A stretch of DNA of 64,000 nt from Rhizobiales bacterium dw_265 (GCA_018449595.1 JAAVUU010000001.1:1205255-1269254), one strand, 5' to 3'. Shown: positions 17,471-27,509, numbered from the stretch's first letter. Made by a program: numbers and translations. The notes: generated from the letters alone by a model not told the origin.

Positions 17471-19090
17471 CTAGGCGAGCGGCCTGAAACTTTCCGCATC
17501 CGCCATGTTCCAGGCCTGGCGATAGCGTTCGGGCACGGCATCGCCCAGCAGCGCCCCCGGCGCCAGCGCCGGATAAAGGTCGGCAAAGGTCACCACTTCG
17601 CTGGGCGAGACGCGGCGCGAGATATGCGCCCGGCTGAACTGGGTGGGATGGGCCAGCCCCGCCGCCGCCGTCAGTTCCGACAGCGACTGCAGGGTTGCCT
17701 TGTGGAAATTGGCGACCCGCGCCGCCTTGTCGCCGACCACCAGGGCGCGCTGGCGCGAGACATCCTGGGTCGCCACCCCGGTCGGACAACGGTCGGTGTG
17801 GCAGGACTGGGACTGGATGCAGCCCAGCGCGAACATGAAGCCGCGGGCGGAATTGCACCAGTCCGCCCCCAGCGCCATGGCGCGCACCATGTCGAAGGCG
17901 TTGACGATCTTGCCGCTGGCGCCGACGCGAATGCGCTCGCGGGCCCCGATGCCCACCAGGGCGTTGTGTACGAAGCTCAGGCCCTCGCGCAGCGGCTTGC
18001 CGATATGGTCGGCGAATTCCAGCGGCGCGGCGCCGGTGCCGCCTTCCTTGCCGTCCACCACGATGAAGTCGGGATAGATGCCGGTCTTGAGCATCGCCTT
18101 GCACACCGCCAGGAATTCCCATTCATGGCCGATGCACAGCTTGAAGCCGACCGGCTTGCCGCCCGACAGTTCGCGCAACTTCGCCAGGAAATGCACGAAT
18201 TCCAGCGGCGTGGAAAAAGCGGAATGGCTGGACGGCGAAATGCAGTCCTGGCCCATCGCCACGCCGCGAATCTGTGAAATCTCCTCAGTGACCTTGGCCG
18301 CGGGCAGCACACCGCCATGGCCGGGCTTGGCGCCCTGGCTCATCTTGACCTCGATCATCTTGATCTGCGGATTGGCGGCGGCGGCGGCGAATTTTTCGGC
18401 CGAGAAGGTGCCGTCGAGATTGCGGGCGCCGAAATAGCCCGAGCCCAGTTCCCAGGTGATGTCGCCGCCATTCTCGCGGTGATAGGGGCTGTAGCCGCCC
18501 TCGCCGGTGTCATGGGCAAAGCCGCCCATCTTCGCCCCCTTGTTGAGGGCGCGGATGGCATTGGCGCTGAGCGAGCCGAAACTCATGGCCGAGATGTTGA
18601 AGACCGAAGCCGAATAGGGGTGGAGGCATTCCGGGCCGCCGACCGTGACGCGGAACGGCGCTTCGTCGGGCGGCGTCGGCGACATGGAATGGTTCATCCA
18701 TTCGAAGCCGTCGGCATAGACGTCATACACCGTGCCGAAGGGCCGTGACTGCAGCTGCAGCTTGGCGCGCTGATAGACGATGGCGCGCTTGTCGCGCGAA
18801 AAAGGCATGCCGTTCTTTTCGTCCTCGAAGAAATACTGGCGCATCTCCGGGCGGATGGCCTCCAGGATGAAGCGCAGATGCGCGGCGATGGGATAGTTGC
18901 GCAGCACCGCATGCCTGGTTTGGATCAGGTCCAGGATGCCCAGCGCGGTAAAGGCGCAACACAGCGCCAGGCCCGCGAACAGCAGCGGCGAATGGGGATC
19001 GTCGACGAAGAAGATCAGGAACAGGATGCTGGCGACGGCGAAGCCGGTGAGGGTGACATAGCGCGGGCCGAAGGGGCGGGTGAGAAGCAT
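17471..19090 (-). CDS. Membrane-anchored FMN-binding glutamate-synthase family protein
   Basis: This 539-aa protein has two N-terminal membrane helices (about residues 12-60) followed by the FMN-binding central domain of glutamate synthase: NISAMSFGSLSANAIRALNKGAKMG, the TGEGGYSPYH loop, SQGAKPGHGG and the cysteine-rich CIQSQSCHTDRCPTGVATQ. It lacks the amidotransferase domain of GltB, so it belongs to the stand-alone YerD-like group, whose real substrate is not settled. The start MLLTRPFG at 19090 was chosen; the longer frame upstream is unlikely. It is divergent from the FMN reductase at 19271. Confidence 0.85.
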   Translation of the reverse strand: MLLTRPFGPRYVTLTGFAVASILFLIFFVDDPHSPLLFAGLALCCAFTALGILDLIQTRHAVLRNYPIAAHLRFILEAIRPEMRQYFFEDEKNGMPFSRDKRAIVYQRAKLQLQSRPFGTVYDVYADGFEWMNHSMSPTPPDEAPFRVTVGGPECLHPYSASVFNISAMSFGSLSANAIRALNKGAKMGGFAHDTGEGGYSPYHRENGGDITWELGSGYFGARNLDGTFSAEKFAAAAANPQIKMIEVKMSQGAKPGHGGVLPAAKVTEEISQIRGVAMGQDCISPSSHSAFSTPLEFVHFLAKLRELSGGKPVGFKLCIGHEWEFLAVCKAMLKTGIYPDFIVVDGKEGGTGAAPLEFADHIGKPLREGLSFVHNALVGIGARERIRVGASGKIVNAFDMVRAMALGADWCNSARGFMFALGCIQSQSCHTDRCPTGVATQDVSRQRALVVGDKAARVANFHKATLQSLSELTAAAGLAHPTQFSRAHISRRVSPSEVVTFADLYPALAPGALLGDAVPERYRQAWNMADAESFRPLA

Positions 19091-19270
19091 GGGGATATCC
19101 GTCTTGTTGGTGAAATTCCGGCGGTTCGGGCGAAGCACATACCCTTTCGGCGAAAACTATATGTCGGTTGCAGAAAGGTGCGACAACCCCGCAGGGGCGC
19201 CGCGGTGGCCCCCACCCCTAGTCCTTGATAGGACTGGGAAATATCCGCTGCAAGACAAGGACAGGACCGG

Positions 19271-19861
19271 ATGGCAAGCAAGATCCTGGTGTTCTACGGC
19301 TCCTACCGGGCCGACCGGGCGGGCATCCGCCTGGCCAATTTCCTCCTGGCGCGGCTTTCGGCGCGGGGCGAGGACGCCGAACTGATAGATGCCAGGGCCA
19401 TCGGCCTGCCCATGCTGGACCGCATGTACAAGGAGTATGCGCCGGGCACGGCGCCGCCCGCCCTGGCGGAACTGGCCGGGAAAATCCGCGCCGCCGACGC
19501 CTTCGTTTTCGTCACCGGCGAATATAACTGGGGCGTGCAGCCGGGCCTCAAGAACCTGACCGATCATTTCCTGGAAGAATGGTTCTGGCGCCCCGCCGCC
19601 ATCGCCAGCTATTCGGCCGGGCGGCTGTCGGGCGTGCGCGCCGCCACCGCCTGGCACGGCACCCTGTCGGAAATGGGCATGGTGGTGATCTCCAGCACAT
19701 TGAGCGTGGGGCCCATCCGTCAAACCCTGGATGCCGACTCCAGGCCGATGGGCGCGGCGGGCGCGGCGCTGGAACAGGCCTTTCCCCGCTTTGCCGACGA
19801 CCTGGCCTGGTGGACTGAAGCCGCACGGCTGCAGCGGGCGCGCAAGGCCCCGCCCTATTGA
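19271..19861 (+). CDS. NADPH-dependent FMN reductase family protein
   Basis: This 196-aa flavodoxin-like protein has GSYRADRAGIRLANFL forming the FMN phosphate loop, then FVTGEYNWGVQPGLKNLTDHF and a C-terminal helical end. Such enzymes reduce FMN or quinones with NAD(P)H. It is 180 bp from, and divergent to, the flavoprotein at 17471, so a shared promoter region and a linked redox function are possible. The roughly 275 bases after it hold no gene I can support. Confidence 0.85.
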   Translation: MASKILVFYGSYRADRAGIRLANFLLARLSARGEDAELIDARAIGLPMLDRMYKEYAPGTAPPALAELAGKIRAADAFVFVTGEYNWGVQPGLKNLTDHFLEEWFWRPAAIASYSAGRLSGVRAATAWHGTLSEMGMVVISSTLSVGPIRQTLDADSRPMGAAGAALEQAFPRFADDLAWWTEAARLQRARKAPPY

Positions 19862-20136
19862 GGGCATCGGGCGATTGCACGACGCCATCGGTCGATTTGA
19901 TTCTTTGACGGACGAAGACGCGTTTGTGCGAACGGCATGCGCAACAAGCGCAAAACCGTTTGAAAGAGATCGTACCGACGCCGGCCTGATGCACCCAGGC
20001 GGAAGATCACGACCTTCGCGATCGGCCCATGCCGATTGCACATTGGGCCATTCCACTTTGTGATGACCGGGCCGGCGCTTGCCTGCCCGGGGTCGCATGC
20101 TAGTCTTTTCGCGGACGGGATCGCGGGGCGCATCAC

Positions 20137-21534
20137 TTGCAGACATCATCGCATGCGAAGAAGGGCCTGCATCCGGTGCTGATGATGATCTGGGTCATCA
20201 TCGCCACCGTGGCGCTGACCTATGTCGTGGCGTCCGGACAATTCAAACGCCATGGCGCGCTGGTGGTGCCCGGCAGCTATCGCACCATGCCCAAGAGCGG
20301 CGGGGCGGAAACTTTCTTTTCGCCCACCATTGTCGAGGCCGGGCCGCACGACACCAGCGCGGCGCCCGCCTCGCTGGCCTCGGCCTTCGCCGCCATCCCC
20401 AACGGGCTGGTGAAGAACGCCAAGCTCGAATTCCTGGTGATGCTGGTGGGCGGCATGTTCGGCGTGCTGCGGCGAAGCGGCGCCATCGATGCCGGGGTGA
20501 ACCGGCTGATCCAGGTCACCGGCGGCAACAAATATATCCTGGTGCCGGTGCTGATGCTGCTGCTGGGATTGGGCAGCACCTTCCTGGGCTTCATTTCCGA
20601 ATATCTGGTGCTGATCCCCATTGCCGCGCTGGTCGGCGAGCGGCTCGGCTATGGTCCCATCTTCGCCGTGGCGGTGGTGGGCGTCGCCGCCAAGATCGGC
20701 TACGGCACCTCGGTCACCAATCCCTACGCCCTGGTGGTGGCGCAGCCGCTGGCGCATGTGGCGCTGTTCAGCGGCCTGGGCTTCCGGCTGGCGCTGTTCG
20801 CCCTCTTCATCCTTCTGGGCATTCTTTACGTCCTGTGGCGGGTGAAGCCGGTGCGCCCGCCGGAAGCGGCGGCGCTGCGCGATCCCGGCAGGCTGTCCTG
20901 GCCGCATCTGGCGATCCTGCTGATCCTGGCGGCGGCGGGCGTCTTGCTGGTGGCGGGTTCGATTTTCTGGGGCTGGAAGGAAGACGATCTCAGCACCTTC
21001 TATGTCGCGCTGACCCTGGTCTTCGCGCTGGCCGCCCGCATGCCGGCGCGCGAAGCCGCCGACGCTTTCGTGGACGGTCTCAAAAGCATGATCCTGGCCG
21101 CCCTGCTGATCGGGCTGGCGGGCGCGGTGCAGATCCTGCTGCAGAACTCCTATGTACTGGACACGATGATCGACCGCGCCACGCGAATCCTGCACGGCCA
21201 GCCCGGCGCCGCCACCGCCAGCGGGTTGATGGCGATCGAGATGTTCCTGGGCGTGCTGATCCCCTCCACCGCCGGGAAAGTCGCGGTCAGCATGCCGATC
21301 CTGGCGCCCATCGCCCAGCTCTCCGGTGTCAGCGGCCAGACCACCGTGCTGGCCTTCATCCTGGGCAACGGCCTCACCAACATGGTGACGCCGACCTCCG
21401 GCATGCTGCTGGCTTATCTGGCGGCGGCCAAGGTGGGCTTCGGGGAATGGATACGCTTCATCGCGCCGCTGTTCCTGCTGCTGCTGCTGCTGTCGCTGGC
21501 GGCGCTGACAATCGCCGTGGCGACCGGCTATTGA
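20137..21534 (+). CDS. YfcC/DcuC-family carboxylate or amino-acid transporter
   Basis: This 465-aa inner-membrane protein has about 12 helices. The conserved segments GGMFGVLRRSGAIDAGVNRLI, GLGSTFLGFISEYLVLIPI, YGTSVTNPYAL, FLGVLIPSTAGKVAVSMPI and GNGLTNMVTPTSGMLLAYL place it in the DcuC/YfcC (C4-dicarboxylate carrier) superfamily. A large loop after helix 1 (SYRTMPKSGG...) is presumably periplasmic. The start is a TTG at 20137, since the first ATG would remove part of helix 1. Its last bases overlap the converging LysR gene by 7 bp. The substrate could be a dicarboxylate, a peptide or an amino acid. Confidence 0.8.
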   Translation: MQTSSHAKKGLHPVLMMIWVIIATVALTYVVASGQFKRHGALVVPGSYRTMPKSGGAETFFSPTIVEAGPHDTSAAPASLASAFAAIPNGLVKNAKLEFLVMLVGGMFGVLRRSGAIDAGVNRLIQVTGGNKYILVPVLMLLLGLGSTFLGFISEYLVLIPIAALVGERLGYGPIFAVAVVGVAAKIGYGTSVTNPYALVVAQPLAHVALFSGLGFRLALFALFILLGILYVLWRVKPVRPPEAAALRDPGRLSWPHLAILLILAAAGVLLVAGSIFWGWKEDDLSTFYVALTLVFALAARMPAREAADAFVDGLKSMILAALLIGLAGAVQILLQNSYVLDTMIDRATRILHGQPGAATASGLMAIEMFLGVLIPSTAGKVAVSMPILAPIAQLSGVSGQTTVLAFILGNGLTNMVTPTSGMLLAYLAAAKVGFGEWIRFIAPLFLLLLLLSLAALTIAVATGY

Positions 21535-22421
21535 GCGTGGAAATATTTCTGCGTCTGTTCCAGGAAGGCCTGGGTCAGCCGGTTCATCGGCGTGTGCGCC
21601 GAGGTGATGAACACGAATTCATGCGGAATGCTGGCGGTATACGGCCGCAGCACCAGATTGTTGCGCAGGAATGCTTTGGCCATCAGTTCGTTGACAATGG
21701 CGATGCCCGCGCCCCGCGCCGCGAAGGCGCAGGCCGAGCCCACCGTATGGGTCTCGATCTTCACCTTGGGGTCGATGCCGGCATGCTTGAAGGATTCCTC
21801 GATCTGCACCCGGAACCAGCTGCCATGGCCCAGCAGCACCAGGGGCTGGTCCTTGAGTTGCAGCGGAGAGATGGTTTCCTGTTTGGCGAGCGGGTGCTTC
21901 CTGGGCAACACGCAAACCGTGCCGCTGGTGATGATCTTCTCCACCGCGATATCGGGCCGGTTGATCGGCAGCTTGGCGAAACCGCAATCGGCGGCGCGGG
22001 TGGCGACCTGGGCCTTGGCGGTCTCGACGCTGCGGGAATCGATATTGACGCGCACCTTGGGATAGAGCTTGAGGAATTCAACGATCACGTCCGACAGCAC
22101 GCCTTCGGAAAAGCTGGGCGAGGCGACGATCCTGAGCTGGCCGGTATCGTGGTTGCGGATATCGCGGATCAGCGAATTGATGCGCTCGATGTTGGAGAAG
22201 GCCAGATCGACCTCCTCATAGACCAGCAGGCCTTCGGCGGTCGGCACCAGCCGGCCCTTTTCCCGGTAGAAAAGCGAAAAGCCGACATCGCGCTCAAGCT
22301 GGGAGATCAGGCGGCTGATGCCGGGCTGCGACAGCCCCAGCCGATCCGCCGCGGCGGTCGCCGATCCTGCGCCGATGATTTCATGAAAACTCTTGAGCGC
22401 CCGGAGATTGAGCTGCTTCAT
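21528..22421 (-). CDS. LysR-family transcriptional regulator
   Basis: This 297-aa regulator has an N-terminal winged helix (LKSFHEIIGAGSATAAADRLGLSQPGISRLISQLERDVGFSLF) and a periplasmic-binding-like effector domain (about 90-297). It resembles regulators of amino-acid or opine metabolism. It converges with the transporter at 20137 and runs the same way as the CocE hydrolase gene, so its target is not obvious from layout. Confidence 0.88.
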   Translation of the reverse strand: MKQLNLRALKSFHEIIGAGSATAAADRLGLSQPGISRLISQLERDVGFSLFYREKGRLVPTAEGLLVYEEVDLAFSNIERINSLIRDIRNHDTGQLRIVASPSFSEGVLSDVIVEFLKLYPKVRVNIDSRSVETAKAQVATRAADCGFAKLPINRPDIAVEKIITSGTVCVLPRKHPLAKQETISPLQLKDQPLVLLGHGSWFRVQIEESFKHAGIDPKVKIETHTVGSACAFAARGAGIAIVNELMAKAFLRNNLVLRPYTASIPHEFVFITSAHTPMNRLTQAFLEQTQKYFHAQ

Positions 22422-22575
22422 CGGCCGTACTTCACCTGTCCGTCACATAAAGTATAGCGGCTTTCGCTCCTGCGTCCATGCGATGCCGCCCCGGTTCACC
22501 ATGCTTTCGCCCCGCGAGACATGGAACGGGTCGAAGACGGGATCGCCAACCGCTGGACCTTCCGTTCCGCGCTGC

Positions 22576-24450
22576 TCACGGGCGCGTCACAAGCGGCAAG
22601 GCAATGATGGAGGGATGGTCCGGCCCCATGTGAATCCGGTTGCGCGCCACCTGCCTGCGGTCGGCCTGGCCCTCCGGCTCGCCGGAGTTGGGATTGACGT
22701 CGAAATGCGGAAAATTGCTGCTGGAAACGTCCAGCCGGATGCGATGCCCCGCGGCGAACAGGTTGGCGGTGGGGAAGGCTTCGATGGTGACGCGATAGAT
22801 CGTGCCCGGCACCATCATTGCCGGCGCCTCGAAACTGTCGCGGTAGCGCAGGCGCAGGATGCCGTGGGTGAGGTTCATGGCGAAGCCCTCCGGCCAGTCG
22901 CTGCTGGGCGGATAGACGTCGATCAGCTTGATGGTGATGTCGGTATCGGGCGCGGAAGACGAGACATACAGCGTCGCGGCGACCGGGCCGGTGACTTCGG
23001 TGTCCTGCGCCAGCGGCGCGGTCTCGAACACCACTATGTCGTCGCGTTCGCGCAAGGGCCGGAAGGGCGCGGCGGCGCCGAAAATCTCCGGCGTCTCGCG
23101 CTGGTCGAAGGCGCCTGCCGCCATCACCGGCGCTCCCGATGCGATCGCCCCGCCGATGGTGGGAACGGGATGGCCGGGATCGAACAGGAACTCGCGCTGC
23201 CCCGCTTCGGCCGGCGCCTGGGCGAGGCCGCCATCCGGATGCAGGAAGAAGGCCGTGGGCCTGGCGCCCGGCGGCGGCCAGTTCTCTTCATCGCGCCACT
23301 GTCCGCCATGGACCAGGCGCCCCTGCGCGTCGCGCTTGCCCGAGCCGCCACCCATCACGAAGATCTTGACCGGGCTGGGAAGATAGTCGGGAGCATCCAG
23401 GCCCTTGAGGTGACGGTCGAACCAGGCCAGCCGCAAGGCGAGATAGTCGGGGGCGATATTGCCGTCGAGCGGAGCCGCCTCGCCGAAATCCACATCGCCG
23501 GCATGGCTCACCGAACGCTGGCCATGTGTCCAGGGGCCCAGCACCAGCTTGACCGGCCCGCGTCCCTCCGCCGTGAGGCCGTGGAAATTCTCCACCGCCG
23601 TGCGGGCATAGGGATCGAACCAGCTCGACATCATGATGACCGGGGCCTGCGGAAAATCCGCATAATAGCCGCGGGCATACAGCCCGACCTGCCGCCAGTA
23701 GGGCCCGAAGCTGCCGCTGCGCCACTGGTCGAGCAGGTAATCCTCATATTCCGGCGCGGCGCGCAGCGGCGAATGGCCTTTCGACCAGGGCATATGGGCG
23801 AACCACTCCCGCAAATCCTCCGCCTCCAGCACGGCGCGGCGTTCGGGATCGCGGGCGGTTTCGGGGCTGAGCAGCGCATGCCGGTAGGCCCAGGTCGCCT
23901 GCTTGAGTTCGAAGGCGCCGCCCTGGCGGATGCCGCTGTGATAGGCGCTGGAGAAGCCGCCGGAATCCAGCACCATGGCGCGCAATCCCGGCGCCGACAG
24001 CGACGCCATCGCCGCCTGGGTATGGGCGCCGTAGGACAGGCCGAAACTGCCGATCCTGCCGTCGCACCAGGGCTGGGCGAGCAGCCATTGCAGGGTATCG
24101 ACGCCGTCGGTGCCCTCGCTCAGATATTTCTCGAACACGCCTTGGGAGGCATAGCGGCCGCGGCAGTCCTGCACCGCCACGACATAGCCGGCGCGCGCGA
24201 AACTGGCGGCGATCTGCGGCTTGGACAAGGGCTCCGGCCGGGCCCTGCTGCCGTCGGCATGGTTGGTGCCCAGCTTGTTGTAGGGCGTGCGCTCCAGCAG
24301 CACCGGCAGCGCCGCGGCCAGCGGCACGCCGCCCCGCGCCGGCCGGTAGATGTCCGTCGCCAGATGCACGCCGTCGCGCATCGGCACCATGACGTCGCGC
24401 AAGACATGCACATCGTCACCGTCCTGATGACGCTCGAAGGAAACAACCAT
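22576..24450 (-). CDS. CocE/NonD family hydrolase (X-Pro dipeptidyl-peptidase type)
   Basis: This 624-aa alpha/beta hydrolase has the nucleophile Ser139 in FGLSYGAHTQ, the oxyanion region RGRYASQG, an acid/base region around HGQRS, and a C-terminal jelly-roll domain (VTGPVAATLYVSSSAPDTD, PTANLFAAGHRIRLDVSSSNFP). It hydrolyses esters or peptide bonds. No signal peptide is visible at the chosen start, so it is probably cytosolic. It lies 54 bp after the TonB receptor, with a strong hairpin between them, implying co-transcription: import of a substrate followed by its hydrolysis. Confidence 0.88.
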   Translation of the reverse strand: MVVSFERHQDGDDVHVLRDVMVPMRDGVHLATDIYRPARGGVPLAAALPVLLERTPYNKLGTNHADGSRARPEPLSKPQIAASFARAGYVVAVQDCRGRYASQGVFEKYLSEGTDGVDTLQWLLAQPWCDGRIGSFGLSYGAHTQAAMASLSAPGLRAMVLDSGGFSSAYHSGIRQGGAFELKQATWAYRHALLSPETARDPERRAVLEAEDLREWFAHMPWSKGHSPLRAAPEYEDYLLDQWRSGSFGPYWRQVGLYARGYYADFPQAPVIMMSSWFDPYARTAVENFHGLTAEGRGPVKLVLGPWTHGQRSVSHAGDVDFGEAAPLDGNIAPDYLALRLAWFDRHLKGLDAPDYLPSPVKIFVMGGGSGKRDAQGRLVHGGQWRDEENWPPPGARPTAFFLHPDGGLAQAPAEAGQREFLFDPGHPVPTIGGAIASGAPVMAAGAFDQRETPEIFGAAAPFRPLRERDDIVVFETAPLAQDTEVTGPVAATLYVSSSAPDTDITIKLIDVYPPSSDWPEGFAMNLTHGILRLRYRDSFEAPAMMVPGTIYRVTIEAFPTANLFAAGHRIRLDVSSSNFPHFDVNPNSGEPEGQADRRQVARNRIHMGPDHPSIIALPLVTRP

Positions 24451-24471
24451 GTATAGGCCCAGGCTGGACAG

Positions 24472-24496
24472 CCGGCCGCGGCGATGCCGCGGCCGG
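24472..24496 (-). promoter_or_regulatory. Strong hairpin between the TonB receptor and hydrolase genes
   Basis: Perfect 11-bp GC-only arms CCGGCCGCGGC and GCCGCGGCCGG surround a 3-nt loop. There is no T-run, so it is more likely an attenuator or mRNA-stabilising hairpin that sets the ratio of receptor to downstream hydrolase than a full terminator. Confidence 0.6.
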
Positions 24497-24504
24497 GCCG
24501 GATG

Positions 24505-27348
24505 CTAGAAGGATTTGCTCAAGCGGATGAAGAAGTTCCGTCCGAGAATGTCATAGGTGTACATGTCGAAATTGATCGGCGCGTTGGCATAGGAAGCCGG
24601 CGGCATGGCATCGAAGATATTGTCGACCCCCACAGTGACGGTGGCCTGATGCTCGGGCATGGTATATTCGAACTGCAGGTCGTTATAATAGATCTCGCTC
24701 ACAGTCAGGCCCTTGACCGGAACCACCGGCAAGGCGGGCGCCGCGCCGTCGGTGGTGGCGCCGATATAGCGGCCGCGCCACATCACGGCATAGACATCCT
24801 GCGACCAGCGCAGCGACGCCGACGCCTTCCAGCGCGGATAGGTCGAGCGCGCCGTGGCGGGCGTGGTGCCGCCGGTCGAGGTGCCCGCCGCATTGGTGAC
24901 GAGTGGCGCCCCGCCGCTGGGATTGGGCGCATAGGTGGTGAAGCGGTCGAGATAGGTGGTGCTGAACACCGCCTCCCAGTTGCCGATATCGGTGTCGAAA
25001 TTGTAGCGCGCCGTGGTGTCCAGGCCCGCGGTCTTGATCTTGTTCAGATTCTCATAGGCCGAGAGGAAGTTGAGCACCTGGCCGCTGGAGGCGTCGCGGT
25101 CCACCACGCTGCAATAGGAACCGCCCTGCACCGCGCACAGCTGCAGCGCGGTGGTCACCGCCGGCGTGCTGATCGCGTTGTAGATGGTCACCTGGTACCA
25201 GTCCGACGTCAGGCTGAAGCCTGTCAGCCAGTGCGGCGCATAGGCGACGCCATAGCTGAAGGTCTCGGCGGTTTCCGGCTTCACCTGGGTATTGCCGGCG
25301 ATGGTTTCCGGCAGGGTGCCGGAATTGTAGAGATTCTGGTTGTAGGTGGCGGGAATGCCGGCGCAGCCCGGCAGGCCGGGATGGGCGGCGGCGCCGCCGT
25401 TGCAGGGATCGGTATTGCTGCCCGCCAGGTTGGTCTGGCGCGAGCCGGTGTAAAGCTCGATCAGGGACGGGGCGCGGAAGCCCTGGCTGAAGGTGCCGCG
25501 CAGCAGCAGGTCGTCGACCGGCCGCCAGCCCACGCCGACCTTGCTGGTGACATGGTCGCCGACCGAGTCGTAATTGGAGTAACGCACCGCGGCATCCACT
25601 TCCAGGCTCTGGATCAGGGGCTGGTTGGCGATCAGTGGCGCGTTCACCTCGAAATAGGCTTCCTCGACATTGATCGAGCCGTCGGCGGTGGGCGTGCGCG
25701 CCGTGCCGGTGGTGGTGGGCGTCGAAGGCGGCAGCGGCAGGTTGCCGGTGCCGGTCGAGAGCGTGTTGATATAGGTATCGGGATCGTCCTCGCCGACATT
25801 GCGGCGATATTCGGCGCCGAAGGCCACGCCCAGCGGCCCGCCCGGCAGGTCGAGGACATTGCCGTTCACGTCCAGCGTCAGGTCGTAAAGCTGGGTGCTG
25901 TTGGTCTCCCGCGCATTGGCGCGGATATAGGAGGCCTGCTGCGGCGTCATCTGGCCGAAGATATTGACCGGAACGCAGCCCGCCACCGCGGCGCAGGCGC
26001 TGGGCGAACCCAGCGCCAGGGACAGATGCTCCAGGTCGATATTGTTGAGCGCCTGGAACTGCATGTCGTTGCGCGCATAGGAACCGAAAAGATTCCAGTT
26101 CCATTTCCGCTCCAGGACGTCCAGGGCGCCGTTGAAGCCGGCCGAGAAGCGGTAATTGGTGTCGTTCTGCAGATTGTCGCGGTTGCCCACCTGCGGCGTG
26201 AAGATCTGGATGTTCCAGGGCTGGTTGGCGGCGAAGCCGACGCCGAACGGGTTGTAGGCCTGGTTGGCGGCGATGGCGAAGCCCTTCTCGGTGCCGCCGG
26301 TGCCGCCGATGGAGAGATTGGTGGGCGAGAAAAGCTGGCTCGACTGGCGGCGGTTCCACAGCGCGTCCACCGTGAAGGTGACGTCCTTGGTGATCTGGTC
26401 GACGATGCGGCCGTAAAGCCCGTAACGCTCGCTGGGGCCGACATCGTAGAGGCCCTGGGATTCCTGATTGTAGTAATCCTGGGGCAGCGTGGCGATGTGA
26501 TAATCCGCCGGGCCGGTAGGCGTGGCGGCGCCGACATTCTGGGTGATGGGCTTGGCGGCGGTGGAGAAGCCCGGCAGGACATAGAGGCCGCGCGGACTGG
26601 AACCCGGCGTCGACAGATTGTTCAGCCCGCCGGTGAGCGACAGGCTGCTGAGCGGCCGGTCGCCGGTATAGACCGGATCGTCCTTCACATAGCTGGCCGA
26701 CAGGAAGATCGAGCCATGGTCGAGCGGCGCGCCCCAGTTGACATAGCCCGCCATTTCCTCGCCGTCGCCGCGCTGGCTCTCGCCATATTTGAGACTGGTG
26801 GAAAGGCCGTCGACATCCTGGCGGGTATGGATATTGACCACGCCGGCGATGGCGTCGGCGCCATAGATGGCCGAAGCGCCATCCTGCAGCACCTCGACAC
26901 TGCCGATCAGGCCGATGGGAATGGTGTTGAGATCGACGAAATCGCGGATGCCGCGCGCGCCGGTGCCGTCCACCCAGCGGTGGCCATCGACCAGGACCAG
27001 GGTGCGGTCGGCGTCGCCATCGGTATTGGCGAGATAGCGCAGCGAAACCGAACTGCCGCCATAGGAGGTGCCCTGGGTGCCGTTGGAATTGTAGCTGACG
27101 CCCGCGTCCGGCAGCTTCTGGAGAATATCGCCGATGGAGGAAGACGCGGTGTTCTCGATGTCGCGGCTGGTCAGCGTGGTCAGGGGGCCGACGGTATCGG
27201 CATCCTTTCGCGCGATGCGCGAGCCGGTGACGGTCACCGTCTCGGTCGAATCCTGCGCGCTCTGCGCCTGGGCCTGCGCGGTCAGCGCGAAACCGGTACA
27301 CAGCACGGCGAGCGAAACGCCCTGCTTCAAGATATGGCTGTAGCGCAT
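24505..27348 (-). CDS. TonB-dependent outer-membrane receptor
   Basis: This 947-aa receptor has a signal peptide (MRYSHILKQGVSLAVLCTGFALTAQAQA), a TonB-box-like ETVTVTGSRI, a plug domain (about 50-170; ILQKLPDAGVSY, VLVDGHRWVDG, VEVLQDGASAIYGADAIAG), and a 22-strand barrel ending in LGRNFFIRLSKSF with the terminal aromatic Phe. It imports a large nutrient through the outer membrane using the proton motive force. The ATG at 27348 precedes the signal peptide. It is co-directional with the CocE hydrolase and divergent from the CapA-like gene, with two palindromes in the shared gap. Confidence 0.92.
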   Translation of the reverse strand: MRYSHILKQGVSLAVLCTGFALTAQAQAQSAQDSTETVTVTGSRIARKDADTVGPLTTLTSRDIENTASSSIGDILQKLPDAGVSYNSNGTQGTSYGGSSVSLRYLANTDGDADRTLVLVDGHRWVDGTGARGIRDFVDLNTIPIGLIGSVEVLQDGASAIYGADAIAGVVNIHTRQDVDGLSTSLKYGESQRGDGEEMAGYVNWGAPLDHGSIFLSASYVKDDPVYTGDRPLSSLSLTGGLNNLSTPGSSPRGLYVLPGFSTAAKPITQNVGAATPTGPADYHIATLPQDYYNQESQGLYDVGPSERYGLYGRIVDQITKDVTFTVDALWNRRQSSQLFSPTNLSIGGTGGTEKGFAIAANQAYNPFGVGFAANQPWNIQIFTPQVGNRDNLQNDTNYRFSAGFNGALDVLERKWNWNLFGSYARNDMQFQALNNIDLEHLSLALGSPSACAAVAGCVPVNIFGQMTPQQASYIRANARETNSTQLYDLTLDVNGNVLDLPGGPLGVAFGAEYRRNVGEDDPDTYINTLSTGTGNLPLPPSTPTTTGTARTPTADGSINVEEAYFEVNAPLIANQPLIQSLEVDAAVRYSNYDSVGDHVTSKVGVGWRPVDDLLLRGTFSQGFRAPSLIELYTGSRQTNLAGSNTDPCNGGAAAHPGLPGCAGIPATYNQNLYNSGTLPETIAGNTQVKPETAETFSYGVAYAPHWLTGFSLTSDWYQVTIYNAISTPAVTTALQLCAVQGGSYCSVVDRDASSGQVLNFLSAYENLNKIKTAGLDTTARYNFDTDIGNWEAVFSTTYLDRFTTYAPNPSGGAPLVTNAAGTSTGGTTPATARSTYPRWKASASLRWSQDVYAVMWRGRYIGATTDGAAPALPVVPVKGLTVSEIYYNDLQFEYTMPEHQATVTVGVDNIFDAMPPASYANAPINFDMYTYDILGRNFFIRLSKSF

Positions 27349-27467
27349 GTCGAAATCCCCTTCGAACGATAATGCCCGCCGTGCCGCTGCGCATTTTGCG
27401 TCTGCGCGGATCGCGAACCGATGCATCACTGTCGAAGCTGTTTCGCAAATGCGCAATACTATCGTGC

Positions 27468-27509
27468 TTTGACATCGGCCCATGTCAAAAAGGCATGAAC
27501 CCGGGTTCA
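27468..27509. promoter_or_regulatory. Two palindromic candidate operators between the TonB receptor and capA-like gene
   Basis: Site 1: TTTGACAT (27468-27475) and ATGTCAAA (27482-27489), perfect 8-bp arms with a 6-nt spacer. Site 2: TGAACCCGGGTTCA (27496-27509), a perfect 14-bp palindrome. They sit side by side in the 219-bp divergent gap, 59-100 bp upstream of the capA-like ATG. Two different dimeric regulators, or one regulator plus a GntR/LacI-type factor, could bind. Confidence 0.55.

Noticed and set aside
19890..20136. Possible gene between the FMN reductase and the transporter
   Set aside because: Short overlapping frames only, none with a good start or known pattern.
24484..27372. 962-aa plus-strand frame opposite the TonB receptor
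   Set aside because: Antisense shadow of a receptor gene with conserved plug and barrel motifs.
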